Origin: an uncultured Desulfosporosinus sp.
GTDB lineage: Bacteria; Bacillota; Desulfitobacteriia; Desulfitobacteriales; Desulfitobacteriaceae
DNA length: 64,000 bases
Assembly: GCA_927405585.1 (NCBI GenBank)
Contig: CAKMJS010000007.1
Coordinates: forward strand, 1-64,000
Direction: 5' to 3'
This document shows positions 43,806 to 53,473 of this stretch, in pieces (the stretch's first letter is position 1; each line of letters starts with the position of its first letter). The notes under the pieces were generated by a model. The model had not been told where the DNA came from, searched no databases, and saw only the letters and a program-made list of their open reading frames with translations. Position numbers and translations under genes: made by a program.

Positions 43806-44551
43806 TCACTGTTTTTGAACGCCCCAAAGCCCTAACTGCGGTCAAAACACATTATTGTCCGGGGTGTACGCATGGAATCATCCACCGTTTAGTGGCGGAA
43901 GTTATCGATGAACTAGGCGTACAAGAAGAGACGATCGGGGTATCCCCGGTTGGATGTGCTGTCTTGGCCTATAACTACTTTGACGTTGATATGCAAGAAG
44001 CTGCTCATGGCCGGGCACCAGCTGTCGCCACGGGGATCAAGCGAGTCCATCCCGATAAGGTTGTGTTTACGTATCAGGGTGATGGTGATTTGGCTTCTAT
44101 TGGCACTGCTGAAATTGTGCATGCGGCTGCCAGAAGCGAGAAAATAACCACGATCTTTGTCAATAATGCCACCTATGGCATGACGGGTGGACAAATGGCC
44201 CCTACGACGCTCGTCGGGCAAGTAAGCACCACCTCTCCTAGGGGGAGAGATTCTGCGATCCAAGGATACCCTATACGTGTGTCTGAGATGCTCGCTACTA
44301 TAGAAGGCGCGGTCTATATCGCCCGAGTCTCTGTGCATAATCCTCAAGAAGTCGCCAAAGCAAAGAAGGCGATCAAAACGGCTTTCGAATTACAAATAGC
44401 AGGGCGTGGGTTTACATTAGTTGAGATCTTATCAACCTGTCCAACGAACTGGGGGTACTCGCCAAAGGATGCTTTAAAATGGTTAGTGGATAACATGATT
44501 CCGATATATCCGCTCGGCGTCAAAAAAACGCTAGAGGAGGGGAAGTCATAA
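43802..44551 (+). CDS. korB: 2-oxoacid:ferredoxin oxidoreductase beta subunit (TPP)
   Basis: 249 residues. [14 protein letters not shown] near the start, and the TPP/Mg motif [17 protein letters not shown] followed by [16 protein letters not shown]. Cys residues in CPGC and in VSPVGC and CPTNWG suit the usual beta-subunit cluster ligands. Overlaps korC by one base. Confidence 0.94.
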   Translation: MITVFERPKALTAVKTHYCPGCTHGIIHRLVAEVIDELGVQEETIGVSPVGCAVLAYNYFDVDMQEAAHGRAPAVATGIKRVHPDKVVFTYQGDGDLASIGTAEIVHAAARSEKITTIFVNNATYGMTGGQMAPTTLVGQVSTTSPRGRDSAIQGYPIRVSEMLATIEGAVYIARVSVHNPQEVAKAKKAIKTAFELQIAGRGFTLVEILSTCPTNWGYSPKDALKWLVDNMIPIYPLGVKKTLEEGKS

Positions 44552-45096
44552 TGCTACAAGAGATTATCCTGGCTGGCTTTGGGGGTCAAGGGGTTATGTC
44601 GATGGGTCAACTTCTTGCTTATGCAGGGCTCGTCGAAGATAAACATGTGAGCTGGATTCCTTCCTACGGGCCAGAAATGCGCGGCGGAACGGCCAATTGT
44701 TCGGTCACGATTTCAGATGTCGAGGTGAGTTCACCGATTATTACCGAACCCGATACGCTGATAGTATTGAACCGTCCTTCCCTAGAGAAGTTTGAAAAAG
44801 ATGTCAAACCCGGTGGATTGTTACTCATTAACTCTTCCTTGATTGACATAGAACCCCAGCGTCATGATCTTAAGGTGTTAACGATTCCTGCTTCGGAGCT
44901 TGCCAATGAGAGGTTGGGAAACTCACGGGTTTCTAATATGATTATTCTCGGTGCTTTTGTGGGGTTGACTGGCGCGGTGACGATCGAATCGGTGATTGGG
45001 GCATTAAAGAAAGTCCTGCCGGAATACCGACATAATCTCATCCCACTGAACCGTCAAGCGTTAGAGATAGGAATTGAGTTGGCGAAAGGGATTTAA
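44551..45096 (+). CDS. korC: 2-oxoacid:ferredoxin oxidoreductase gamma subunit
   Basis: 181 residues with IILAGFGGQGVMSMGQLLAYA and SYGPEMRGGTANCSV, both hallmarks of the gamma subunit. Last gene of the operon; a strong terminator follows at 45113. Confidence 0.93.
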   Translation: MLQEIILAGFGGQGVMSMGQLLAYAGLVEDKHVSWIPSYGPEMRGGTANCSVTISDVEVSSPIITEPDTLIVLNRPSLEKFEKDVKPGGLLLINSSLIDIEPQRHDLKVLTIPASELANERLGNSRVSNMIILGAFVGLTGAVTIESVIGALKKVLPEYRHNLIPLNRQALEIGIELAKGI

Positions 45097-45112
45097 GGGG
45101 AATATAAGCAGT

Positions 45113-45156
45113 AATCAACGAAGGGGCAATTTATTGAATTGCTCCTTCGTTGATTT
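45113..45156 (+). terminator. Terminator of the kor operon
   Basis: Long stem: AATCAACGAAGGGGCAATT (45113-45131) pairs with the segment ending at about 45155 with one G-T pair and a five-base loop; TTTTCC follows. Could act in both directions. Confidence 0.85.
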
Positions 45157-45182
45157 TCCATCTTTTGGGACAAGTGGGACAC

Positions 45183-45211
45183 TGGGACAAGGGGACAGGT
45201 TTCTTGTCCCA
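45183..45211. repeat. REP-like repeat, left copy beside nudF
   Basis: 29 bases, TGGGACAAGGGGACAGG plus TTTCTTGTCCCA; an inverted copy with two mismatches stands at 45878-45906, just after nudF. Within itself it has the hairpin TGGGACAAG/CTTGTCCCA. Confidence 0.7.
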
Positions 45212-45338
45212 GTCCTGACCCAACCGTTCCCTCTGAGAATTAGGGTCTTTCAACTTTTTGAAAAAGAAAAATTGTCTTTTTGAGCATGATATAGGGTAAA
45301 ATAACTTAGAAGTGTTGTGTATGAAAGAAGGAAACGCA

Positions 45339-45875
45339 GTGGATGAGCAGAATCGCAAAGAAGAACGCATTGGGGGAGAAGTACTATTTAAAGGACGAAT
45401 GCTCCGTGTGGAACGGGATACGGTTCGATTACCCAATGGACTTGAGACATCGCGCGAAGTCATCAGGCATCCAGGAGCGGTGGCGGTGATTGCTTTGCAG
45501 GATCAGCAGGTGCTCCTAGTTCGACAATACCGATATGCCATTGCCCAAGAAACCTTAGAAATCCCTGCAGGGAAAATCGACCCAGAGGAACCTCCCCTAG
45601 ATTGTGCTATAAGAGAACTCCGTGAGGAAACTGGATACCGTGGGACTATGGAACATGTCAGTACCTTTTATACGACGCCAGGTTTTACAGATGAAGTGAT
45701 GCACCTGTACCTTGCTCAAGATTTGGTCTGGGATCCACTGACTCCGGATGATGATGAATTTATTGGCGTAGAAAGAATACCCTGGGTGGAAGCCGTCCAA
45801 AAGGCACAACGTAGTGAGTTTAACGACGCTAAAACGATTCTTGGAATTTTGCTTGTCAATGGTCGGATCGGATGA
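45339..45875 (+). CDS. nudF: ADP-ribose pyrophosphatase (Nudix)
   Basis: 178 residues with the full Nudix box starting GKIDPEEPPLDC and ending AIRELREETGY. Splits ADP-ribose to AMP and ribose 5-phosphate. Start GTG 45339 behind GAAGGAAA; earlier in-frame starts (45312, 45321) lack a site. Flanked by inverted REP copies. Commonly a neighbour of spoIIM in Firmicutes, as here. Confidence 0.9.
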   Translation: MDEQNRKEERIGGEVLFKGRMLRVERDTVRLPNGLETSREVIRHPGAVAVIALQDQQVLLVRQYRYAIAQETLEIPAGKIDPEEPPLDCAIRELREETGYRGTMEHVSTFYTTPGFTDEVMHLYLAQDLVWDPLTPDDDEFIGVERIPWVEAVQKAQRSEFNDAKTILGILLVNGRIG

Positions 45876-45877
45876 AA

Positions 45878-45906
45878 TGGGACAAGAAACCTGTCCCCCT
45901 GTCCCA
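45878..45906. repeat. REP-like repeat, right (inverted) copy beside nudF
   Basis: Inverse of 45183-45211 with two mismatches. It starts two bases after the nudF stop. Confidence 0.7.
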
Positions 45907-45979
45907 ATTTAGGTTATGGACATACTTTCCCTATTCGTGGAATAAAATTCCATAGGACGTAAGGGGAGGAATGCTGAGG

Positions 45980-46579
45980 ATGTGGAAAAAGCTAGGTGAA
46001 CACATTCGACAATATTGGGTCATATATCTCACGCTGTCAAGTGTTTATCTTGCAGGTGTGGTGTTTGGGGCAGTCGGAGTCGGTGCCTTGGGGGTAACAG
46101 AAACCTCTCAATTAGGAAAATTTTTGGACACACTCTTAAAAAGCCAGCCGCAAGCTCTTGATCCAATTTTCTTAGGGCAACTTGCCAGGGATATGTTTAT
46201 TATGATGGCTGGAATTTGGATCTTAGGACTCACGATTATTGGTGCCCCATTGATTTATCTCATAGTCTTTACACGGGGTTTTATTCTTGGGTTTACCGTC
46301 AGTTTTATCCTTGGAGTAAAAGGGACGCTGGGACTCGGCTTGATTCTAGTGACTGTTGTTGTTCCCGCCTTTTTGGCTATTCCATTACTGCTGCTTGGAG
46401 CAGGACTCGCTACAATATTTTCATTTTTGTTACTTCGAGGCAAGGCTAGGGGGGAATCCCTACGCAGAGAATTTTTATATTACACGGGTGCAGCAACGTT
46501 TGTTACAATTGGAGCAGTGGCTGTTGGGGTTGTGCAAGGCTATTTTTCAATTCTCGGCGTTCGTTTTTTTGGCCTGTAG
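45980..46579 (+). CDS. spoIIM: Stage II sporulation protein M
   Basis: 199 residues, with five or so membrane helices and the FTRGFILGFTVSFILG region typical of SpoIIM, which with SpoIID and SpoIIP drives engulfment. AGGGGAGG at 45962 is too close to ATG 45971 (two bases) and 11 bases from ATG 45980, so the second is chosen; either is possible. Its place before yqzK and xerD is conserved in spore formers. Confidence 0.92.
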   Translation: MWKKLGEHIRQYWVIYLTLSSVYLAGVVFGAVGVGALGVTETSQLGKFLDTLLKSQPQALDPIFLGQLARDMFIMMAGIWILGLTIIGAPLIYLIVFTRGFILGFTVSFILGVKGTLGLGLILVTVVVPAFLAIPLLLLGAGLATIFSFLLLRGKARGESLRREFLYYTGAATFVTIGAVAVGVVQGYFSILGVRFFGL

Positions 46580-46725
46580 TAGTTTATAATAATGTGCTTA
46601 CTATTAGGGAAGTCTCATAGGCTCCTCTAGTGGATTGCTAGAGAACATTAAAACTGCTTGCGTACGGTATAATAATTGCATTATAATATATAGACGAGGG
46701 TTAATGATTAAATGGAGGTACTGTT

Positions 46726-47841
46726 ATGCTGATTGGAATACCAAAAGAGATCAAAAACAATGAAAGTCGGGTAGCTATTACCCCAGCGGGTGTCCATGCT
46801 TTCACTTTAACTGGACATCAGGTAGTGGTGGAAACGTGTGCCGGCGAAGGCAGTGGCATTACCGATCAAGAGTATATCGAGGCGGGTGCTCAGATTGTTG
46901 AGACGACAGAAGAAGTTTGGAATGCCGAAATGGTGATAAAAGTAAAAGAACCGTTAGCTCAAGAATATGCTTTTTTTAAGCCTGGGCAAATTTTATTTAC
47001 TTATTTGCATTTAGCCAAAGAACCGGAATTAACCAGAGCGCTCATGGAAAAAGAAATGGTGGCTATAGCCTACGAAACCATCCAATTAGATAACGGATCA
47101 TTGCCTCTGCTAACTCCGATGAGTGAAGTCGCGGGGCGGATGGCGATTCAAATTGGAGCTGAATTACTTGAAAAACCTAAGGGTGGAAAAGGAATTCTGC
47201 TGGGTGGAGTTCCAGGCGTAACTCCTGCTAACGTTACCATTATCGGTGGCGGAACCGTGGGCATCAATGCAGCTAAGATGGCTATCGGGTTAGGGGCTGG
47301 GGTGACGATTGTGGATAAAAGCGCTCCGCGTTTACGGGAAATTGATGATGCCTTTAATGGTCGTGTAAGAACATTGATGGCTAACCCCTTTAATATTGCC
47401 AATAGTGTCGCTAAGGCAGATTTGTTAATTGGAGCAGTACTGGTCCCTGGTGCCCGTACTCCGCATATCGTCACTGAGGACATGGTGAAAGCAATGTCAC
47501 CTGGAAGTGTGATCGTCGATGTTGCCATCGACCAAGGCGGTAGTATTGCAACGATTGACCGAGTTACGACCCATAGTGATCCGACCTACACAAAATACGG
47601 AGTCATCCATTATGCTGTGCCGAATATCGCTGGAGCCGTTGCCAGAACGTCAACCTTTGCCCTAACAAATGTGACGTTAGGGTATGCACTCGATATCGCC
47701 GATAAAGGTTATTTCAAAGCGATCCAGGAAAATCGTTCGCTTCGTAAAGGAATTAACGTCATCAACGGCAAGCTAACGTATAAGGCGGTCGCCGAAGCGC
47801 TCAACATTATGTATACACCACTAGAGGAAGCGTTACTATAG
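46726..47841 (+). CDS. ald: Alanine dehydrogenase
   Basis: 371 residues, standard. L-alanine to pyruvate with NAD. IGIPKEIKNNESRVAITPAG at the start, catalytic Lys in VIKVKEPL, His in YLHLAKE and Asp in DVAIDQGG; nucleotide loop IIGGGTVGINAAKMA. GGAGG precedes ATG 46726. In Bacillus Ald is needed for sporulation. A terminator follows. Confidence 0.96.
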   Translation: MLIGIPKEIKNNESRVAITPAGVHAFTLTGHQVVVETCAGEGSGITDQEYIEAGAQIVETTEEVWNAEMVIKVKEPLAQEYAFFKPGQILFTYLHLAKEPELTRALMEKEMVAIAYETIQLDNGSLPLLTPMSEVAGRMAIQIGAELLEKPKGGKGILLGGVPGVTPANVTIIGGGTVGINAAKMAIGLGAGVTIVDKSAPRLREIDDAFNGRVRTLMANPFNIANSVAKADLLIGAVLVPGARTPHIVTEDMVKAMSPGSVIVDVAIDQGGSIATIDRVTTHSDPTYTKYGVIHYAVPNIAGAVARTSTFALTNVTLGYALDIADKGYFKAIQENRSLRKGINVINGKLTYKAVAEALNIMYTPLEEALL

Positions 47842-47872
47842 CGTCGAGGTTAAAGCTCTCGTAGTATGTTAC

Positions 47873-47911
47873 AAGCGAGTGGAATCCGTGAATCGGGTTC
47901 CACTCGCTTTT
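47873..47911 (+). terminator. Terminator after ald
   Basis: Arms AAGCGAGTGGAATCC and GGGTTCCACTCGCTT, then TTTTGTG. Confidence 0.85.
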
Positions 47912-47980
47912 GTGTGTTTTTTTATTTTAGGATAAAGACAAACTGGAGATGCATAAGTTGTAGGGATAGGGGGGAGTGAA

Positions 47981-48208
47981 ATGCTAACAAAACGTTGGAG
48001 GGACTTTTTTCTATATATTGCAAGGGTGTTTATCCTCCTTGTATTACTAGCCATACTCCTGCCAAAGTTCGCAGAGGTGTGCAATCTTTGGTTGTCTTCG
48101 CGATTGCATAATGAGCAACGACCCATCGGAAACCCCTTACGTGTCGAAGTACCAGAGTGGAGCAAGTTTGTAATTGAGCTGTTCCCGTCGACCCAGAAAG
48201 ACCGATAA
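47981..48208 (+). CDS. YqzK-like (DUF4227) small membrane protein
   Basis: 75 residues with one membrane helix (about 12-32) and a basic start. GGGGGGAG precedes ATG 47981. In Bacillus a small DUF4227 protein (YqzK) lies in the same place, just before xerD, and has a similar helix followed by a short polar tail; the call rests on this synteny and layout more than on sequence. Function unknown. Confidence 0.65.
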   Translation: MLTKRWRDFFLYIARVFILLVLLAILLPKFAEVCNLWLSSRLHNEQRPIGNPLRVEVPEWSKFVIELFPSTQKDR

Positions 48209-48284
48209 TTTCCCAGCGTTAATCGACAGAAAAGGAAAATCCCCTTCCTATGTAGAACGTCTAAAAGTAAAGGGGGGGGGTAAA

Positions 48285-49178
48285 GTGACCTCCAAGGAAC
48301 AACTTTTGAGACAATATCTGGTCTACCTCAATGTTGAACGGGGGCTTTCAGAAAATACACGGCTGGCTTATGAGCGAGATTTGCGTCAACTTATGATCTT
48401 CCTTACACAACGGGAGACAGATTTTACCGGATGTGAGGCCAATGATCTATTTTTATTCCTGCTCAAATGGAAAGGGGACGGAAAATCACCTCGAAGTATT
48501 GCTCGTTGCAATGCGACTCTCCGAGGATTTTTTGCGTTTATGTTGGAAGAAGGAAAGAGAAACGATAACCCAAGTACTTATTTAGTGACTCCAAAATTAA
48601 ATCAACCACTTCCGAAGGTGTTGTCAGAAGCGACAATGGATAAACTGTTATTGGAAGGGGAGACATCTTATCTTGCCCCACGAGACTTAGCAATGCTGGA
48701 GGTTCTTTACAGTAGCGGTCTGCGTGTCTCTGAATTGATCGGTCTGCGTTTGTCGGATGTATCGTTGGATGTCGGATATGTTCGCTGCTTGGGCAAGGGA
48801 AATAAGGATCGAATTATTCCCTTAGGTGACCCAGCAGTTCGGGCTGTAGAGAGTTACATCAATACGTTGCGTAAGAGTTTATGTGGTAAGCTGGAAAGCG
48901 ACATTTTATTTTTGAATGTCCATGGTCGCCCACTCACGCGCCAGGGGATGGTGTATATCTTAAAAAAATGGGGAAAAAGCCATCATCTTGATCGGACGAT
49001 TTCTCCGCACATGATACGACACAGTTTTGCAACTCATCTCTTAGATCATGGCGCAGACCTTCGGTCAGTTCAAGAAATGTTGGGACATGCGGATATTTCG
49101 ACAACACAAATTTATACGCATCTAACACGGAAGCGGTTGTTAGATGTTTTTAAGAAGTCGCACCCACGAGCTGATTGA
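48285..49178 (+). CDS. xerD: Tyrosine recombinase XerD
   Basis: 298 residues. N-terminal SAM-like DNA clamp, C-terminal catalytic domain with Arg in YSSGLRVSELIGL, Lys in GKGNKDR, HMIRHSFATHLLDHG, and GHADISTTQIYTH with the nucleophilic Tyr. Resolves chromosome dimers at dif. Start GTG 48285 behind a run of nine Gs; earlier in-frame starts overlap the previous gene. Not phage: it sits in the housekeeping order spoIIM-xerD-deoB-punA-pdp-dacF. Confidence 0.94.
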   Translation: MTSKEQLLRQYLVYLNVERGLSENTRLAYERDLRQLMIFLTQRETDFTGCEANDLFLFLLKWKGDGKSPRSIARCNATLRGFFAFMLEEGKRNDNPSTYLVTPKLNQPLPKVLSEATMDKLLLEGETSYLAPRDLAMLEVLYSSGLRVSELIGLRLSDVSLDVGYVRCLGKGNKDRIIPLGDPAVRAVESYINTLRKSLCGKLESDILFLNVHGRPLTRQGMVYILKKWGKSHHLDRTISPHMIRHSFATHLLDHGADLRSVQEMLGHADISTTQIYTHLTRKRLLDVFKKSHPRAD

Positions 49179-49263
49179 GGCATAATAGAAAAGACAATAA
49201 CAAGTGAAAGATGCCTTGGATGTTTTATTAAATGTGCCTATCGATAAGGAGTGAACGGGAAAC

Positions 49264-50454
49264 ATGTCAAAGAGAGTTATTATCATTGTCTTAGATAGTG
49301 TTGGAATCGGGGAAATGCCCGATGCTGAGGACTACGGCGACTTGGGGAGCAATACCTTGGGAAATATCGCCCAGTTAATGGAGGGGCTTCATCTTCCTCA
49401 GCTTGAGAAACTAGGCCTAGGAAATATTGCACCCATCCTAGGAATTATAGAAATCCCAAATCCCAAAGGTTGTTTTGGGAAAATGGCCGAACGGTCAGTT
49501 GGCAAAGATACAACCACAGGACATTGGGAGATGGCTGGGGTAATTTTGGAGAGAGCGCTACCGACCTTCCCCCATGGTTTTCCGGAAGAGTTTATAGAAC
49601 GTTATGAGTCTGCCATTCAAAGAAAGGTATTAGGCAATGTAGTCGCCTCAGGAACCGAAATTATCCAACGTCTTGGAGCGGAACATGTACGGACAGGTAA
49701 GCCCATAGTGTATACTTCCGCGGACTCTGTTTTCCAAATTGCGGCTCATGAAGAGGTTATCCCGTTGGCTGAATTAATGCGGTTATGTCAGATTGCGCGG
49801 GGAATGTTGACAGATGAGCTTCAAGTTGGACGAGTCATTGCGCGGCCATTTCTCGGGGAAACAGGACAATTTTATCGAACCCCCAATCGACATGATTTTG
49901 CGATTGAACCCCCTCATAAAATTTTGTTGGAGAATATTCAGGAACGAGGCCTTGAGGTTTGTGCCGTAGGGAAGATCCATGATATTTACACCGGAAGAGG
50001 GATAACCAGCTCTGTACCCTCAAAAGGGAACATGGAGAGTATAGATAAGACCTTAGAATACATGACCAAGACAGAAACGGGTCTGATTATGACCAACTTA
50101 GTAGATTTCGATATGATACATGGCCACCGCAATGATGTGGAAGGCTATGCCCGTGCTTTGAAAGTCTTTGATGATCGCTTGCCCGAGATCTGTGCTGCGC
50201 TGTTGCCTAAGGATATGCTGATCATCACAGCAGATCATGGTTGTGATCCTACTAGGCCAGGAACTGACCATACCCGAGAATATGTCCCGTTACTAGTTTA
50301 TGGACCAACTCTGAAACAAGGCGTTAACCTAGGCGTTAGGTCTAGCTTCGCCGATTTAGGGGCAACCGTGGCTGAATACTTAGAGACAGAGCCAATCTTC
50401 AACGGGAACAGTTTTTATCCAATGATACGCGCCACTAAGACCTTAAAAAATTAG
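49264..50454 (+). CDS. deoB: Phosphopentomutase
   Basis: 396 residues, alkaline-phosphatase superfamily. [13 protein letters not shown] and ADHGCDPT hold the metal ligands and [10 protein letters not shown] the phosphorylated Thr. Interconverts (deoxy)ribose 1- and 5-phosphate, linking the two nucleoside phosphorylases that follow to the pentose pathway. Confidence 0.95.
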   Translation: MSKRVIIIVLDSVGIGEMPDAEDYGDLGSNTLGNIAQLMEGLHLPQLEKLGLGNIAPILGIIEIPNPKGCFGKMAERSVGKDTTTGHWEMAGVILERALPTFPHGFPEEFIERYESAIQRKVLGNVVASGTEIIQRLGAEHVRTGKPIVYTSADSVFQIAAHEEVIPLAELMRLCQIARGMLTDELQVGRVIARPFLGETGQFYRTPNRHDFAIEPPHKILLENIQERGLEVCAVGKIHDIYTGRGITSSVPSKGNMESIDKTLEYMTKTETGLIMTNLVDFDMIHGHRNDVEGYARALKVFDDRLPEICAALLPKDMLIITADHGCDPTRPGTDHTREYVPLLVYGPTLKQGVNLGVRSSFADLGATVAEYLETEPIFNGNSFYPMIRATKTLKN

Positions 50455-50482
50455 TAGAAAAAAACTTCGAAAACGAAAAATT

Positions 50483-50522
50483 TTTAGTTTAAACATTCGA
50501 TTATTCTAACATTTAAACTAAA
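50483..50522 (+). terminator. AT-rich inverted repeat after deoB
   Basis: TTTAGTTTAAA (50483-50493) and TTTAAACTAAA (50512-50522), perfect 11-base arms. The rest of the gap to 50593 is a degenerate run of TTCTAAA/TCTACAT-like words, similar in style to the repeats at 40109. Confidence 0.5.
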
Positions 50523-50609
50523 TTCTACACTTCTAGATTTCTACATTTATAGATTACGTATTTCCAATTTCTAAACGTCTAACGACTAAACTTAAAGGAG
50601 GCAGATTTG

Positions 50610-51440
50610 ATGATTTCGGAAAAGGATTATATTGCTAAGCTAACGGAAGCGAGAGATTATCTTAAGGAACGTATTAGGATATTGCCAGAACTGGGTGTAA
50701 TTTTAGGTTCAGGGTTAGGTGCTTTTGCTGAGCTTGTTCAGGACAAGCAGGTGATACCCTATAAAGACATTCCGCATTTCCCTACTTCGACGGTTGAAGG
50801 GCATGCTGGGCAGTTGGTTTTCGGTAAGGTAGAAGGCCGCAAGGTCGTGGTCATGCAAGGACGTTTTCACTTTTACGAAGGGTACACCATGCACGAAGTG
50901 ACCTTCCCAATTCGGGTTATGCAAGTATTAGGTGTGACCGGCATCATTGTGACGAATGCTGCGGGTGGAATTAATCCAGATTTTCACCCAGGTGACTTAA
51001 TTCTCATTAAGGATCATCTCAACATGATGGGTGATAATCCGTTGCGCGGGGCGAACTTGTCGAGTTTAGGACCACGTTTCCCGGACCTAAGCGATGCTTA
51101 TCATCGAGATTGGCGTAAAAGGGCCTTAGTGATCGCCGCAGACTTAGGGATAAGCCCTCAAGAAGGGGTCTATGCGGCAATGAGCGGCCCGAACTATGAA
51201 TCCCCTGCGGAAATCCGTTTCTTGCGTTCAAGTGGCGCTGATATGGTCGGCATGAGTACCGTACCAGAAGTAATTGTTGCCAACCATGGAGGAATGCAGG
51301 TCTTGGGTATCTCCTGTGTGACCAATATGGCGGCAGGGATCTTGGACCAAAGCCTAAGTCATCAAGAAGTCATGGATACTGCGGGGCGAATTGAAAAACA
51401 ATTTGTGCAGTTTGTTCAGGCGCTCGTCAAGGCGCTTTAG
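50610..51440 (+). CDS. punA: Purine nucleoside phosphorylase
   Basis: 276 residues, the trimeric PNP family. GVILGSGLGAFAE phosphate loop, TVEGHAGQLVFG, and AGGINPDFHPGDLILIKDHL are present. Start ATG 50610, eight bases after AAAGGAGG; a TTG one codon earlier is possible. Cleaves guanosine/inosine-type nucleosides. Confidence 0.94.
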   Translation: MISEKDYIAKLTEARDYLKERIRILPELGVILGSGLGAFAELVQDKQVIPYKDIPHFPTSTVEGHAGQLVFGKVEGRKVVVMQGRFHFYEGYTMHEVTFPIRVMQVLGVTGIIVTNAAGGINPDFHPGDLILIKDHLNMMGDNPLRGANLSSLGPRFPDLSDAYHRDWRKRALVIAADLGISPQEGVYAAMSGPNYESPAEIRFLRSSGADMVGMSTVPEVIVANHGGMQVLGISCVTNMAAGILDQSLSHQEVMDTAGRIEKQFVQFVQALVKAL

Positions 51441-51461
51441 GAAAAGGAAGAGTGATTTCAT

Positions 51462-52763
51462 ATGAATATGGTCGAACTGATTGAAAAGAAACGAGATGGT
51501 GAACCCCTTTCTAAGACGGAAATCCACTTTATCATTAATAGCTATGTGCTGGGAGATATTCCGGATTATCAAATGTCAGCCTGGGCGATGGCCGTCTATT
51601 TTCGTGGGATGTCACTCGAAGAAACGGCTGAACTCACGTTGGCAATGGCCCAAAGCGGAGATCAACTAGATCTTTCCACCCTCGGTGGACGGTTTGTCGA
51701 TAAACATAGTACCGGAGGGGTGGGGGACAAAACGACCTTGCTTCTCGGGCCGATGGTTGCAGCCTGTGGTGTTCCCGTCGCGAAAATGTCCGGCAGAGGG
51801 CTTGGGCATACCGGGGGAACCATTGATAAACTCAGTGCGGTGCCAGGTTTTCGGGTGGAACTTACACAGCAGGAGTTTTTGGCACAAGTAAAAAAAATCG
51901 GTTTGTCCGTCATCGCACAGACTGGAAACCTTGTCCCTGCTGACAGATTGCTCTATGCACTACGTGATGTAACGGCGACAGTGAGTTCCATTCCTCTGAT
52001 CGCCTCTTCGGTCATGAGCAAGAAAATAGCCGCAGGAGCACAGGGGATCGTCTTAGATGTGAAGTACGGATCAGGTGCCTTTATGAAGACCGTGGAAGAG
52101 GCACGGATGCTGGCAAAGACCATGGTGAACATCGGGAAAGCATTAGGGCGTCAGACGATTGCCGTGTTGAGTAATATGAATCAGCCACTTGGGCGAGCCG
52201 TGGGAAATAGTCTTGAGATCCTTGAAGTAGCGGATGCGCTACAGGGTAAAGGGCCAGACGATTTAATGGAGGTCAGCTTAGAACTGGGGGCATGGATGCT
52301 TGTGGCTGGGGACGCCGTACCTAATGTTGGCGCAGGCAAAGTCTGCTTGCGTCACAGTATAGAAAGTGGCGCGGCTTGGAACAAATTTCTGGTCTTCTTG
52401 ACCGAACAGGGAGGAGATGCTCAAGCGGTAGCGGATCGTCGTTTAAAGATTGCGCCGTGGAATCTTCCGATACTTGCTCAGCAAACTGGGTATGTTCAAG
52501 CGTTTGATGCGCATAAAATCGGAATTTTGGCCATGGCCCTAGGTGCGGGACGAATTACGAAAGAAAGCCCGATTGATTTAGGAACTGGGGTTGTTCTCAC
52601 CCGTAAAGCGGGTGAGTGGGTTGAAGCGGGAGAGCCAATCTTTCAGCTCTATGGTAGTAGTAAAGAAATGTTGGCGGAGGGACTTCTGTTGGGACAAAAC
52701 CTGGCTTCAGTAGGAAAAGAGGCTCCTGAATTGCCCCCATTAATCGAAGAAGTTATCCAGTAG
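51462..52763 (+). CDS. pdp: Pyrimidine-nucleoside phosphorylase
   Basis: 433 residues. The family signature SGRGLGHTGGTIDKL and the phosphate loop KHSTGGVGDKT are intact. Cleaves uridine and thymidine. Follows punA by 21 bases in the salvage operon. Confidence 0.95.
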   Translation: MNMVELIEKKRDGEPLSKTEIHFIINSYVLGDIPDYQMSAWAMAVYFRGMSLEETAELTLAMAQSGDQLDLSTLGGRFVDKHSTGGVGDKTTLLLGPMVAACGVPVAKMSGRGLGHTGGTIDKLSAVPGFRVELTQQEFLAQVKKIGLSVIAQTGNLVPADRLLYALRDVTATVSSIPLIASSVMSKKIAAGAQGIVLDVKYGSGAFMKTVEEARMLAKTMVNIGKALGRQTIAVLSNMNQPLGRAVGNSLEILEVADALQGKGPDDLMEVSLELGAWMLVAGDAVPNVGAGKVCLRHSIESGAAWNKFLVFLTEQGGDAQAVADRRLKIAPWNLPILAQQTGYVQAFDAHKIGILAMALGAGRITKESPIDLGTGVVLTRKAGEWVEAGEPIFQLYGSSKEMLAEGLLLGQNLASVGKEAPELPPLIEEVIQ

Positions 52764-52908
52764 AGGCACGATCGCGTGAATACCTGTGTCTTAATACCAT
52801 TCATAGTTTGCAACAAAACGTGCCCTTGTCTTGGCAACGAGGGGATAACATAAAATTCCTCTTCTGACGTATGCATATATTAATGCTGCAAGGGAGGGGA
52901 TTTTAATA

Positions 52909-53403
52909 ATGATGCGAGAGAAGAAAATTTACCCTTTGGCCGAGGGGTTAACGACTTTAGACACGTATGCAGTACTTGGGGATGCACTTAAATTCAAAAA
53001 GCGTAAACATGCCTGGAAGGTTTGGCGTGCCTTAAAAGAGTTCGGGTGTGTTGTTTATCCAGTCGCAGAGGGTCTTAAGCGTTTCGACGGGAATAAGGTT
53101 TATTCGGATTTATCTGAGCTAAAGGGTAAGGTGACGGTTGTTGTACCATGCCTGCTCCCAGACAGACTTGAGTTTTTGGTGGCGGAGGCTACCTCTGCTG
53201 GAGCGAGTAAAATTTGGTTTCAAGAACAGACCTGGACCCAGAAATTTCAACAAGAATGTGAAGATGCTGGACTTGAGGTGATTCGAGGATGCGTGCTGCG
53301 GCATGTTGTACACGCTCCCATAAGCATGCGCTATTTTAAGCCCTGTTATTGGCACGGTCTAAGAGATGTTAAGGTGCCTGCGAAACGATTTCGAAGGTAT
53401 TAG
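52909..53403 (+). CDS. CoA-binding (YccU-like) domain protein
   Basis: 164 residues with a CoA_binding_2-type Rossmann domain: TYAVLGDALKFKKRKHAWKV, VVYPVAEG, VYSDLSELKG, ASKIWFQEQ and GLEVIRGCVLRHV match the family order, though the N-terminal glycine-rich loop is altered (GDALKFKK rather than GAS-type). A basic C-terminal tail ends the protein. Role unknown. AGGGAGGGG precedes the start. A strong terminator follows. Confidence 0.75.
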   Translation: MMREKKIYPLAEGLTTLDTYAVLGDALKFKKRKHAWKVWRALKEFGCVVYPVAEGLKRFDGNKVYSDLSELKGKVTVVVPCLLPDRLEFLVAEATSAGASKIWFQEQTWTQKFQQECEDAGLEVIRGCVLRHVVHAPISMRYFKPCYWHGLRDVKVPAKRFRRY

Positions 53404-53429
53404 GGAGTTAAAATAATCTAGAGAACTTT

Positions 53430-53473
53430 AAAACCTTTAGGGTGCAGTTAAATGCAACCTAAAGGTTTTTTCG
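53430..53473 (+). terminator. Terminator before dacF
   Basis: AAAACCTTTAGG with inner TGCA pairs to TGCA and CCTAAAGGTTTT, then TTTTC. Closes the deoB-punA-pdp transcript. Confidence 0.88.

Noticed and set aside
46580-46725. T-box or other riboswitch before ald
   Set aside because: There is a small CTCTAG/CTAGAG hairpin and a TATAAT box, but no T-box core motif and no specifier-stem pattern.
48285-49178. Tyrosine recombinase as sign of a prophage or integrative element
   Set aside because: Sequence and gene order (yqzK-like, xerD, deoB, punA, pdp, dacF) mark it as housekeeping XerD.
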